Notes under the pieces: model-generated
The model's input: the letters and a program-made list of their open reading frames with translations, nothing else
Databases searched by the model: none
What the model was told of the DNA's origin: nothing
Shown here: positions 32,141 to 40,090 of the stretch, one piece after another
How the letters are laid out: each line of letters starts with the position of its first letter
Numbering within the stretch: the first letter of the stretch is position 1
NCBI RefSeq assembly: GCF_000383615.1
Contig: NZ_KB911610.1
Coordinates: forward strand, 60,635 to 108,202
Origin: Streptomyces canus 299MFChir4.1
Lineage (GTDB): Bacteria > Actinomycetota > Actinomycetes > Streptomycetales > Streptomycetaceae
DNA length: 47,568 bases
Direction of reading: 5' to 3'
Program-made: the position numbers and the translations under genes

Positions 32141-32206
32141 GAGCACTGAAGGGGACACCGGTCCGCTCCACCCCGGGCCGGCAACGCGCCGGGCCCCGCC
32201 GGCCCG

Positions 32207-33511
32207 TCACGTCTCCCGGTCGAGCAGGAGTACGGCCACGTCGTCCGCCAACTCGCCGCCGTTGAGGGACCGCACCTCGTTCACCGCGGCCCGCAGCAAC
32301 GCCTCCCCGCGCAGCCCCTCGGAGAGCTGGCGGCGGATCATGGACACCATCCCGTCCTGGCCCAGCCGCTCCCCGCCCTCGCCGACGCGCCCCTCGATCA
32401 GGCCGTCGGTGTAGAGCATCAGACTCCACTCGGCCCCCAGCTCCACCTGCATCCGGGGCCAGCGGGCTCCCGGCAGCAGGCCCAGCGCGGGGCCGTTGTT
32501 GTCGTACGGCAGCAGCCGCGCGGGCCGCCCAGGCCGGGCCACCAGCGGCGACGGATGCCCGGCGAGACACAGTCCCGCCCGCCGTCCGTCCGGCGCGATG
32601 TCCACCGTGCACAGCGTCGCGAAGATCTCGTCGTCCGAGCGCTCGTGCTCCAGCACCTCCTGCAGCGTGCCGAGCAGCTCGTCCCCGCACAGCCCCGCCA
32701 GGGTCAGCGCACGCCAGGCGATCCGCAGCTCCACGCCGAGCGCCGCCTCGTCGGGGCCGTGCCCGCAGACGTCACCGATCATCGCGTGCACGGTCCCGTC
32801 CGGAGTCCGTACGACGTCGTAGAAGTCCCCGCCGAGCAGGGCCCGTGAGCGCCCGGGCCGGTATCGCGCGGCGAATCGCAGCGACGACCCCTCCAGCAGC
32901 GGTGTGGGCAGCAGCCCGCGCTCCAGGCGCCGGTTCTCCTGCGCCCGCACCCGGCCCTCGGCGAGCCTGCGCTCCGCCGTGTCGGAACGTTTCCGCTCGA
33001 CCGCGTACCGGATCGCCCGGCTCAGCAGCCTGCTGTCCAGCTCGTCCCGGAAGAGATAGTCCTGGGCGCCCACCCGGACCGCCTCGGCGCCGCGCTCGGC
33101 GTCGCCGGAAGCGGTGAGCGCGAGGACGGCGTGCCGGGGTGCGAGCTCCAGGACATGGCGGAGTACGGCGAGCTCGTCGTCGTCGGGGGAGCGGCCGGGC
33201 GTGGGCAGCGCGAGGTCGAGCAGGATGCAGTGCACGTCATCCGTGAGCAGCCGCTCCGCCTCGGTGAGGTTGCGGGCGGTACGGACGCGGATCGGCTTGC
33301 CGGCGGAGTCCAGGAGCTCGGGGACGACCGTGGACCCGCCGGGATCGTCCTCGATCACCAGCAGGCTCAGTTGGGTGGCGCCGTTGTTGTCGACCGTGGC
33401 TTCCTTGCGCGGGGCTTCTTCCTTGGAGGGCTGGTGGTGCTGGGGTGCGGCCGGCGCCTGACCACTCTCCACGGCCGGGATCGCTCGCTGCCGCGGTATG
33501 GGTACGGGCAT
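32207..33511 (-). CDS. Response-regulator/PP2C (SpoIIE-type) phosphatase
   Basis: 434 residues from ATG 33511, which has GGAAGGAAG upstream. A disordered N-terminus (1-45) precedes a REC domain (about 47-170: L-L-V-I-E-D-D, phospho-acceptor Asp in CILLDLALP, conserved Thr in L-A-L-T-A-S). A short helical linker (RRLAEGRVRAQENRRLERGLLP) leads to a PP2C/SpoIIE domain (about 215-434) with metal-binding G-G-D-F-Y-D, G-D-V-C-G-H-G and C-terminal ELADDVAVLLLD. Such proteins dephosphorylate anti-anti-sigma partners in response to a histidine kinase. No partner gene is adjacent. Confidence 0.9.
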   Translation of the reverse strand: MPVPIPRQRAIPAVESGQAPAAPQHHQPSKEEAPRKEATVDNNGATQLSLLVIEDDPGGSTVVPELLDSAGKPIRVRTARNLTEAERLLTDDVHCILLDLALPTPGRSPDDDELAVLRHVLELAPRHAVLALTASGDAERGAEAVRVGAQDYLFRDELDSRLLSRAIRYAVERKRSDTAERRLAEGRVRAQENRRLERGLLPTPLLEGSSLRFAARYRPGRSRALLGGDFYDVVRTPDGTVHAMIGDVCGHGPDEAALGVELRIAWRALTLAGLCGDELLGTLQEVLEHERSDDEIFATLCTVDIAPDGRRAGLCLAGHPSPLVARPGRPARLLPYDNNGPALGLLPGARWPRMQVELGAEWSLMLYTDGLIEGRVGEGGERLGQDGMVSMIRRQLSEGLRGEALLRAAVNEVRSLNGGELADDVAVLLLDRET

Positions 33512-33785
33512 CGTCTTGGCTTCCTTCCCTCCCCCCGAGGGCATGGTGGAGCGAGGGACCTCGATCCACCGACGGGGACCATAGCGGGTGCCGGGCCGGG
33601 AAAGGAATGGCGTGAGACACCCCGCTTGGCCGGTGGCCACTGTCATATGCCGCGTTATGTACCGCAGTTGGACACGTTGGGAGTGTCGCGGGGATGACGA
33701 ACGTCACGTTCGCGGAAGGTTTGTGAGGGCGTCAGAGGTGCCCCGCATCACATGACCCAGGTCTCACCCGGTCGTTCAGGGGCGC

Positions 33786-34859
33786 TCACGCGTCCGGCCG
33801 CACCACACCGAGTATCGGCATGGAGCCCGCCCCGGCGATCGTCACCGTCCGCCCGGGCCGCGGGGCGTGCACGATCGCGCCGTCGCCGAGGTACATCGCC
33901 ACATGGCTGGCGTCGTCGAAGTAGATGATCAGGTCGCCGGGCCGCATGTCCTTGACGTCGACGTGCTTGAGCTGCTTCCACTGCTCCTGCGAGGTGCGCG
34001 GAATGGGCTTGCCGGCGCTGGCCCAGGCCTGTGAGGTCAGTCCGGAGCAGTCGTACGAGTCCGGGCCCTCGGCGCCCCATTCGTACGGTTTGCCGATCTG
34101 GGTCGTCGCGTAGTCGACGGCGGCCTTACCGGCCTCGCTCGCCTTGCCGCTGACCTCCTTGAGGACGCCGGAGTCCAGCCAGGCGGTCTGCGCCTGGTGG
34201 GCGGCCTGTTCCTCCAGTTCGGCGAGGCGCTTCTTCTCCTTCTCCTCCAGCCGGGACTCGAGCTTCTCGGCCGCCGCGATCTGCTGCTCGACCCTCTTCT
34301 TGGCCGTCGCCTTGGCCTTGCGGTTCGCCTCCAGCCTGGTCCACTGGGCAGAGGCGTCGGCGGCGTACTGCTTCAAGTCCTGCTGGGTCCGGGTCAGTTC
34401 CGCGATGAGCGCCTTGGTGGCGCGCTGGCCCTGGAGAACGCGGCCGGTGCTGTCCAGGAACTCCTGCGGATCGTCGCTCAGCATCAGCTGGGCCTCGTCC
34501 GACAGGCCGTAGGAGCGGTACTGGGCGGCGGCCGCGGCGCCCGCGCGGGCCTTCAGCTTCGCCAGCTTCTCCTGGCCCTTGACGATCTTCCGGGCCAGGG
34601 CGACGATCTGCGCGGACTGCTGCTCGGCCTTCTCCTCGGCGGCGTTGTAGGCGTCGGTGGCGACGGCCGCGTCGTGGTAGAGCGCGTCGAGCTGTTCGCG
34701 GACGGCTTCGATGTCCTTGTTGGTGACGGCCGTCGGTGAGGCGGTGGGAGAGGGCGTCGGGCTCGGGGCGGCGAAGGCGGTGCCGGGTGCCGCCAGCACG
34801 GCCACCGCGCCGATCACGGTCACGGCGGTAGCGATCAGACCGCGCTTGCCCGTCCCCAT
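33786..34859 (-). CDS. Secreted NlpC/P60 peptidoglycan hydrolase
   Basis: 357 residues. A signal peptide (basic start MGTGKRG, hydrophobic 8-25, cleavage near A-F-A-A) precedes a Ser/Pro/Thr linker and a long coiled coil (about 48-225, rich in K/E/Q). The C-terminal NlpC/P60 domain has catalytic C271 in Y-D-C-S-G-L-T and H319 in S-H-V-A-M-Y. It likely cleaves stem-peptide bonds in the wall (RipA-like, D-Glu/mDAP), kept inactive by the coiled coil until activated. An inverted repeat ACCGT-n9-ACGGT upstream (34884-34902) may be a regulator site. Confidence 0.9.
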   Translation of the reverse strand: MGTGKRGLIATAVTVIGAVAVLAAPGTAFAAPSPTPSPTASPTAVTNKDIEAVREQLDALYHDAAVATDAYNAAEEKAEQQSAQIVALARKIVKGQEKLAKLKARAGAAAAAQYRSYGLSDEAQLMLSDDPQEFLDSTGRVLQGQRATKALIAELTRTQQDLKQYAADASAQWTRLEANRKAKATAKKRVEQQIAAAEKLESRLEEKEKKRLAELEEQAAHQAQTAWLDSGVLKEVSGKASEAGKAAVDYATTQIGKPYEWGAEGPDSYDCSGLTSQAWASAGKPIPRTSQEQWKQLKHVDVKDMRPGDLIIYFDDASHVAMYLGDGAIVHAPRPGRTVTIAGAGSMPILGVVRPDA

Positions 34860-35100
34860 ACCGTTGCCCCCAAAGCTGATTTACCGTCAGTAACTTACGG
34901 TGCTCGGGGGATCGTGCCACGTCACGGCGGAAAGTGACAGAGGCAGGCCTTCCCGGCGTATCCCCGCACGTCCCGGCGCTGCTCGGTGCCTCCCCCTCTC
35001 CCCGCCCCCCGAAGACGATCTCCCCGCCTTTGTGACGAACGACTCACCGAGATCGTTCCCTGGCAGGTCAGGGCTTCTGGAGGGATTCCCGGACGGTGTC

Positions 35101-35162
35101 CCGGAGTTCGGGTGGGGGAGGGCCGGAGTTCATGGGGAGGCGGCTACGGGACGCCGGAGTTC
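35101..35162 (+). repeat. CCGGAGTTC repeated three times in a non-coding stretch
   Basis: Copies at 35101-35109, 35123-35131 and 35154-35162. The gap 34860-35246 (387 bp) holds the upstream region of the NlpC/P60 gene; beyond this repeat and a Pro-coding C-rich run near 35220-35300 I see no gene, and no clear riboswitch. Confidence 0.55.
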
Positions 35163-35246
35163 AGGCGAGCGGCACCCCGGCACGCGCGCGCGAGCGACTT
35201 CCAGCGCCCAACACACCGCCCCCAACCGCCCCCGTCACCCCCGAGC

Positions 35247-36077
35247 TCACCCCGCCGCCGCCCCACCCGGCGCCAACGCCCCCCACGCCACCGTCACTTC
35301 CCCCTGCCGCCACCGTGAAGGCCCGTCCGTCACCGGCCAGTCGGCCGTCAGGTCCCGCGCCGTGCGCATCCACCGTTGGCGGGCGCCGTAGGACGCGTAG
35401 GGTGCGGCGGCTGCCCACGCGCGGTCGAAGTCGCGGAGGAAGGAGTGCACCGGCTCGCCCGGCACGTTGCGGTGGATCAGTGCCTTCGGCAGCCGCTCGG
35501 CGAGGTCGGAGGGGCGCTCCAGCGAGCCCAGCCGGGTCGCGAAGGTGACCGTCCGCGGTCCCTCGGGGCCGAGCGCGACCCACACGTGCCGGCGCCCGAT
35601 CTCGTCGCAGGTCCCCTCGACGAGCAGCCCGCCGCGCGACCCTCGCGCCGGATCGGCCGGAGCCAGCCGGGCGCACAGCCGCTCCCAGACGGCGGCCACG
35701 TCTGCCTCGTCGTACTGGCGCAGCACATTGGCCGCCCGGATGAGCAGCGGCCTCCGAGGGAGCGGGATCTCGAACCCGCCGTGCCGGAAGACGAGCCCCT
35801 CGCGTTCGTACGGCTTCGCGGCCGCCACCCGGGCCGGTTCGATCTCGACGCCGACCACGCGCGTGCGTGGAGCGTTCTCGCGGAGCCGGGCGAGCAGTTC
35901 CACGGCGGTCCAGGGCGCGGCGCCGTACCCGAGGTCGACGGCGACCGGGTCGGCGGCGCGGCGCAGCTCGGCGCCGTGCGTGTCCGCGATCCAGCGGTCC
36001 ATGCGGCGCAGCCGGTTGGGATTGGTCGTCCCGCGCGTGACCGTGCCCACAGGGCGGGAGGCGGCGCGGGATGTCAT
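35247..36077 (-). CDS. Class I SAM-dependent methyltransferase-like protein
   Basis: 276 residues. It opens RTTNPNRLRRMDRW, then A-V-D-L-G-Y-G-A-A-P-W-T (motif I with Tyr in place of Cys at the fourth position), V-V-G-V-E-I-E-P (acidic post-I) and a later VWERLCARLAP helix. The substrate is unknown. This gene commonly lies divergent from mshA in streptomycetes. The C-terminal ~50 residues are low-complexity. Divergent spacing to mshA is 226 bp and contains the SigR-type promoter. Confidence 0.8.
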   Translation of the reverse strand: MTSRAASRPVGTVTRGTTNPNRLRRMDRWIADTHGAELRRAADPVAVDLGYGAAPWTAVELLARLRENAPRTRVVGVEIEPARVAAAKPYEREGLVFRHGGFEIPLPRRPLLIRAANVLRQYDEADVAAVWERLCARLAPADPARGSRGGLLVEGTCDEIGRRHVWVALGPEGPRTVTFATRLGSLERPSDLAERLPKALIHRNVPGEPVHSFLRDFDRAWAAAAPYASYGARQRWMRTARDLTADWPVTDGPSRWRQGEVTVAWGALAPGGAAAG

Positions 36078-36213
36078 GCCTAAGAGGGTATGCGCCGGGG
36101 ACCCGGGTCACCGCGGGCGAGGCGTTCCCCTCATCGCACCGCACGGCCGACGCGGCCACTCGTCGAACGGTTGAGCGACCCTCGGTAATACCTCGGCAAA
36201 AACCGCTCCGTCC

Positions 36214-36240
36214 GGAATGGGAATGCCTCCCTCCGGTGTT
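36214..36240 (+). promoter_or_regulatory. SigR-type promoter of mshA
   Basis: GGAAT (36214-36218), 19-bp spacer, GTT (36238-36240), close to the SigR consensus GGAAT-N18-GTT. mshA belongs to the thiol-stress SigR regulon in S. coelicolor. Just past the expected start lies a hairpin, CGGAGGG (36249-36255) / CCCTCCG (36265-36271), and a third alternating arm CCCTCCG is at 36229-36235. Confidence 0.65.
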
Positions 36241-36303
36241 GCCCCCGTCGGAGGGTGCCCCACGCCCTCCGTCCGGCATGCCCGCTGCAAGGAGGAACGC
36301 CAC

Positions 36304-37641
36304 GTGAGCCAGTACGTCAGCAGGCTCCAGCGTCGCTCCCAGGCCGCACCCCACCGGTTGCGCCTGCACCGCCGCCCCCGCCGCGTCGCCATGCTCTCCG
36401 TGCACACCTCCCCGCTCCACCAGCCCGGCACCGGCGACGCCGGCGGCATGAACGTCTACATCGTCGAGCTCGCCCAGCGCCTCGCCGCGATCAACATCGA
36501 GGTCGAGATCTTCACGCGCGCGACGACCGGCGGCCTCCCGCCGACCGTCGAGATGGCTCCAGGCGTCCTGGTCCGCCACATCGACGCGGGCCCCTACGAG
36601 GGCCTCAACAAGGAGGACCTCCCCGCCCAGCTGTGCGCCTTCACGCACGGTGTGATGCAGGCGTGGGCGGGCCACCGCCCCGGCCACTACGACCTCGTCC
36701 ACTCGCACTACTGGCTCTCCGGCCACGTCGGCTGGCTCGCCGCCCAGCGCTGGGGCACCCCGCTCGTGCACGCCATGCACACCATGGCCAAGGTCAAGAA
36801 CGCCAACCTCGCCGACGGCGACAGTCCCGAGCCCGCCGCCCGCGTCATCGGCGAGACCCAGATCGTCGCCGCCGCGGACCGGCTCATCGCGAACACCGCC
36901 GAGGAGCGCGAGGAACTCGTCCAGCACTACGCCGCCGACCCCGCCAAGGTCGCCGTGGTCCACCCCGGTGTGAACCTCGACCGCTTCCGCCCCGCCGACG
37001 GCCGCGCCGCCGCCCGCGCCCGCCTCGGCCTCCCGCAGGACGCCCTGATCCCCCTCTTCGCGGGCCGCATCCAGCCCCTGAAGGCCCCGGACATCCTCCT
37101 GCGAGCCGTGGCGGTCCTGCTCGACCAGCGCCCCGACCTGCGCTCCCGCATCCTCGTCCCGGTCGTCGGCGGCCTCAGCGGCAGCGGCCTCGCAAAACCC
37201 GAGGGCCTGCAGAAACTGGCCTCCCGGCTCGGCATCGCCGATGTCGTACGGTTCCACCCGCCCGTCGGCCAGGAGCAGCTCGCCGACTGGTTCCGGGCCG
37301 CGTCCGTGCTCGTCATGCCCTCCTACAGCGAGTCCTTCGGCCTGGTCGCCATAGAGGCCCAGGCGGCCGGCACCCCGGTGCTCGCGGCGTCGGTCGGCGG
37401 GCTGCCGGTGGCCGTGGCCGACGAACAGACCGGATTCCTCGTACGCGGGCACGATCCGGCCGCGTACGCGCGCGTGCTGCGCGACTTCGCCGACAACCCG
37501 GCGCTCACGCCCCGCATGGGCGAGGCGGCCGCCCGGCACGCCCAGTCCTTCGGCTGGGACACCGCGGCCGCGGCGACGGCGGACGTGTATGTGGCCGCGG
37601 CGCAGTCGTACCGGCGTCACGTACGCTCCCACCATGGCTGA
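36304..37641 (+). CDS. mshA: D-inositol-3-phosphate glycosyltransferase MshA (mycothiol synthesis)
   Basis: 445 residues from GTG 36304, preceded by AAGGAGG. GT-B, GT4-family. The N-terminal half has HTSPLHQPGTGDAGGMNVY (acceptor site) and HSHYWLSGHVG; the C-terminal half has F-A-G-R-I-Q-P-L-K for UDP-GlcNAc phosphates and S-E-S-F-G-L-V-A-I-E-A-Q-A-x-G-T-P-V. It makes GlcNAc-inositol-phosphate, the first step of mycothiol, the actinobacterial thiol buffer. The 3' end overlaps the YbjN gene by 8 bp. Confidence 0.95.
   Translation: MSQYVSRLQRRSQAAPHRLRLHRRPRRVAMLSVHTSPLHQPGTGDAGGMNVYIVELAQRLAAINIEVEIFTRATTGGLPPTVEMAPGVLVRHIDAGPYEGLNKEDLPAQLCAFTHGVMQAWAGHRPGHYDLVHSHYWLSGHVGWLAAQRWGTPLVHAMHTMAKVKNANLADGDSPEPAARVIGETQIVAAADRLIANTAEEREELVQHYAADPAKVAVVHPGVNLDRFRPADGRAAARARLGLPQDALIPLFAGRIQPLKAPDILLRAVAVLLDQRPDLRSRILVPVVGGLSGSGLAKPEGLQKLASRLGIADVVRFHPPVGQEQLADWFRAASVLVMPSYSESFGLVAIEAQAAGTPVLAASVGGLPVAVADEQTGFLVRGHDPAAYARVLRDFADNPALTPRMGEAAARHAQSFGWDTAAAATADVYVAAAQSYRRHVRSHHG
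37622..37627 (+). promoter_or_regulatory. -10 box inside mshA for the YbjN gene
   Basis: TACGCT, 6 nt, ATG 37634. It lies within the last codons of mshA, so the YbjN gene can have its own leaderless transcript. Confidence 0.5.
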
Positions 37642-38134
37642 GGCAGAGAAGGCAGCGCAGGTCATCGAGGGCGTCCTCAAGGACACCGAGGTCGAGTGGG
37701 AGAGCCCCGCGCCCGGCAACTACGTCGTGCAGCTCCCCGGCACCCGCAAGCTCAAGACGACCGTCTCGCTCCTCGTCGGCCGCCACTCCCTGTCCCTGAA
37801 CGCCTTCGTCATCCGCCACCCCGACGAGAACGAACCCGGCGTCCACCGCTGGCTCCTGGAGCGCAACCTCAAGCTCTACGGCGTGAGTTACGCCGTCGAC
37901 CGGCTCGGCGACATCTACGTCACCGGCAAGCTCCCCCTCGCCGCGGTCACCGCCGACGAGGTCGACCGCCTCCTGGGCCAGGTCCTGGAGGCGGCCGACG
38001 GCAGCTTCAACACCCTGCTGGAGCTGGGTTTCGCCGCCGCGATCCGCAAGGAGTACGAGTGGCGGGTGGCGCGGGGCGAGTCGACACGCAACCTGGACGC
38101 GTTCGCGCATCTGACCCGGCGCTCGCAGGACTGA
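37634..38134 (+). CDS. YbjN-domain protein
   Basis: 166 residues. The YbjN fold (PF10722) is seen in V-V-Q-L-P-G-T-R-K-L-K-T-T-V, FVIRHPDENEPGVHRWLLERNLKLYGVSYAVD and GDIYVTGKLPL. It probably belongs to the type III chaperone-like scaffold group; the molecular role is unknown, though in enterobacteria YbjN alters motility and stress responses. The start overlaps the mshA end, with its own -10. Convergent with the small secreted protein. Confidence 0.88.
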   Translation: MAEAEKAAQVIEGVLKDTEVEWESPAPGNYVVQLPGTRKLKTTVSLLVGRHSLSLNAFVIRHPDENEPGVHRWLLERNLKLYGVSYAVDRLGDIYVTGKLPLAAVTADEVDRLLGQVLEAADGSFNTLLELGFAAAIRKEYEWRVARGESTRNLDAFAHLTRRSQD

Positions 38135-38156
38135 CCCCGTTTTCGCTGAGCCAGGC

Positions 38157-38681
38157 CTAGTGGGGCGGCAGCGAGTCGGTCGGCTGGGGCTCGTTGGTCG
38201 GTTGGTGCGTCTCGCCGGGGCTCTCGGGCGGTGACTGCTTGTCCAGCTCGTCCGCGAACGCCCTTAGCGCGTCGGCGAGTTCCCTCTTGGTGGGCAACTC
38301 GTCGATCTTCCGGTCGAGTTCGGTGATACGGCGGTTGAGCTGCTCCAGCTCGCTCGGTGTGGAGGGCCCGTCCGTGGGGTCGTCCGTGACCGGGGGGTCG
38401 TCGGGGGACGTGGGGCTCGGGCTGGGGTCGGTGCCGCCGGAGGTGCCGGGGTCCGAGCCGCCGTCCGAGCCCTCGCTCAGGCCGACGCTGCCGCCGGAAC
38501 CCACGTCCCCGGGATAGGTGGCCGACGCGCTCGGCTCGACGGTGGGCTCGTCGGCGGAGTTCGCCGCGATGGCGCCGCCGACACTGAGGGCCACCAGGGC
38601 GGTCGCGCCCGCGACGGTGACGGAAAGACGTCTGAACGGTAACGAGCGCCGACCGTCATCCATGTTCTGTCTGTCATCCAT
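38157..38681 (-). CDS. Secreted or surface Ser/Asp/Pro-rich protein
   Basis: 174 residues from ATG 38681, or 168 from ATG 38663, which has a slightly better upstream GGATG. The N-terminus is basic (RRSLPFRRLS), then hydrophobic VTVAGATALVALSVGGAIAA, a Sec signal or anchor. The mature part is low-complexity S/D/P/G/T followed by a coiled-coil heptad stretch (LEQLNRRITELDRKIDELPTK, about 112-150). I recognise no family. Confidence 0.65.
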   Translation of the reverse strand: MDDRQNMDDGRRSLPFRRLSVTVAGATALVALSVGGAIAANSADEPTVEPSASATYPGDVGSGGSVGLSEGSDGGSDPGTSGGTDPSPSPTSPDDPPVTDDPTDGPSTPSELEQLNRRITELDRKIDELPTKRELADALRAFADELDKQSPPESPGETHQPTNEPQPTDSLPPH

Positions 38682-38690
38682 GCGGCGACG

Positions 38691-39539
38691 CTAACCGCCG
38701 CCGATCACCGGACGGGCGCCTTCCGTCGATCTCCTCGCACTCACCCGGTACCGCCCGGGCGTCACCCCCACCAACCGCTTGAAATGCCGGGTGAGATGGG
38801 CCTGGTCGTGGAACCCGGTGAGCGCGGCGACCTCCGCGGGACCGTCCCCCGCGAGCAGCAGACCCCGGGCCCGGTCGACCCGGCGCGAGGTCAGGTACTG
38901 GTGCGGTGCGATGCCGTAGGCGCTGCTGAACGCCCGTACGAGATGCGCCGGATGAGCCCCCAGGACCAACGCGGCCGCCTCCAGGGACAGTCCCGCCACG
39001 ACCCGCTCGTCGAGGAGTTCGCGCAGCCGGCGGGCCAGGGCCGGGTCGCGGCGCGCAGGCTCGCCGTACGACCGCGGCCGCAGCAGAGTCCGCAGCCGGT
39101 CGCCGATGAGCGTCAGCCGGCTCTCGGCCTCGAACTCCTCGCCAGGCCCGCGCAGCGCCGTGTGCAACTGCCCCACCCGCTGCCGCAGTACGGGGTCCCG
39201 CAGGTCGGGGCCGTCGACGGCGGGCCCGATGAGCTCGTCGCCGAGGTGGGTCCGGTCGAGGTAGATAACCCGCTTGCGGAAGCCGTCGGGCGTGGCCGGC
39301 GAGCCGTTGTGCGGGACGTGCGGCGGCAGCAGCGACACGGTGTCGTCGGGCGTGCCGTGCTCGTGCCGGTCGAGGTCGTACCGTACGGCCCCGTCGTCCA
39401 CGATGAGCAGCGTCCACGCCTCGTGCACGTGCATCGGGTACGCGTACTCGGTGAAGTGGGCGTGGAAGACCTCGGTGACGCCCGGGACGGCCGGGCGCCA
39501 CGCGGTGACGTGCTGCGCGGGCAGGGTGGTGGCCGCCAT
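38691..39539 (-). CDS. AraC-family regulator with cupin sensor
   Basis: 282 residues. The N-terminal cupin-type AraC_binding domain (about 20-110) has FTEYAYPMHVHEAWTLLIVDDG and a histidine pair in LLPPHVPHNG. The C-terminal double helix-turn-helix contains LSLEAAALVLGAHPAHLVRAF and VAALTGFHDQAHLTRHFKRLVGVTPGRYR. The upstream -10 TACGTT on the reverse strand (39551-39546) with 6-nt spacing to ATG suggests a leaderless message. Divergent from the DUF2000 gene across 49 bp, which it probably regulates. Confidence 0.88.
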   Translation of the reverse strand: MAATTLPAQHVTAWRPAVPGVTEVFHAHFTEYAYPMHVHEAWTLLIVDDGAVRYDLDRHEHGTPDDTVSLLPPHVPHNGSPATPDGFRKRVIYLDRTHLGDELIGPAVDGPDLRDPVLRQRVGQLHTALRGPGEEFEAESRLTLIGDRLRTLLRPRSYGEPARRDPALARRLRELLDERVVAGLSLEAAALVLGAHPAHLVRAFSSAYGIAPHQYLTSRRVDRARGLLLAGDGPAEVAALTGFHDQAHLTRHFKRLVGVTPGRYRVSARRSTEGARPVIGGG

Positions 39540-39588
39540 GCAAAGAACGTACAAGACGAGGTCGTACGATGCCCGCCAGTCTCGACCC

Positions 39589-40014
39589 ATGAGCACTGAA
39601 CCCATCCGCTTCGACACCAAGATCGCCGTCCTGCTGCGCGAGGACCTGGAGACCTGGCAGCGCCTGAACGTCACCGCGTTCCTCGTCAGCGGCCTGGGCA
39701 GCCAGGCCCCCGAGGTGGTCGGCGAACCGTACGAGGACGCCGGCGGTGTGCCCTATCTGCCGATGTTCCGGCAGCCCGTGCTGGTCTTCGAGGGCACGAA
39801 GGAGACGCTGACGGCGGCCCACGCGCGCGTGCTGTCCCGCTCGCTCCCGCGCGCCCTCTTCACGAGCGACCTGTTCGCGACGGGCAACGACCGGGACAAC
39901 CGCGCGGCGGTACGGGCGGTGGCCACGGCCGAGCTGGACCTGGTGGGGCTCGCGGTGTACGGGCCGCGCAACGCCGTGGACAAGGTGCTCAAGGGCGCGC
40001 GGATGCATCCGTGA
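39589..40014 (+). CDS. DUF2000 protein
   Basis: 141 residues. It begins RFDTKIAVLLREDLETWQRLNVTAFLVSG, with P-Y-L-P-M-F-R-Q-P-V-L-V-F-E-G and a final VYGPRNAVDKVLKG. This is the DUF2000 pattern (peptidyl-tRNA-hydrolase-II-like fold); its function is not known. It shares a 49-bp divergent gap with the AraC gene, the usual layout of a regulator and its target. Confidence 0.85.
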   Translation: MSTEPIRFDTKIAVLLREDLETWQRLNVTAFLVSGLGSQAPEVVGEPYEDAGGVPYLPMFRQPVLVFEGTKETLTAAHARVLSRSLPRALFTSDLFATGNDRDNRAAVRAVATAELDLVGLAVYGPRNAVDKVLKGARMHP

Positions 40015-40036
40015 CGGAGGCCGTGCGGCTGGATCC

Positions 40037-40090
40037 GTGCCGGATCAGGCCGCGCCGGCCTCGGTGCCGGATCAGGCCGGGCTGGCCTCG
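40037..40090 (-). repeat. 27-bp tandem repeat (2 units) across the MFS gene stop codon
   Basis: Units 40037-40063 and 40064-40090: GTGCCGGATCAGGCCG, then an imperfect centre, then GGCCTCG. The stop of the reverse-strand MFS gene (40072-40074) lies in the second unit. The copy beyond the stop would translate as an extra nine residues. Confidence 0.8.

Noticed and set aside
34860..35246. A ydaO-type c-di-AMP riboswitch before the NlpC/P60 gene
   Set aside because: Such switches precede some streptomycete wall hydrolases, but I could not find the conserved core on the reverse strand here.
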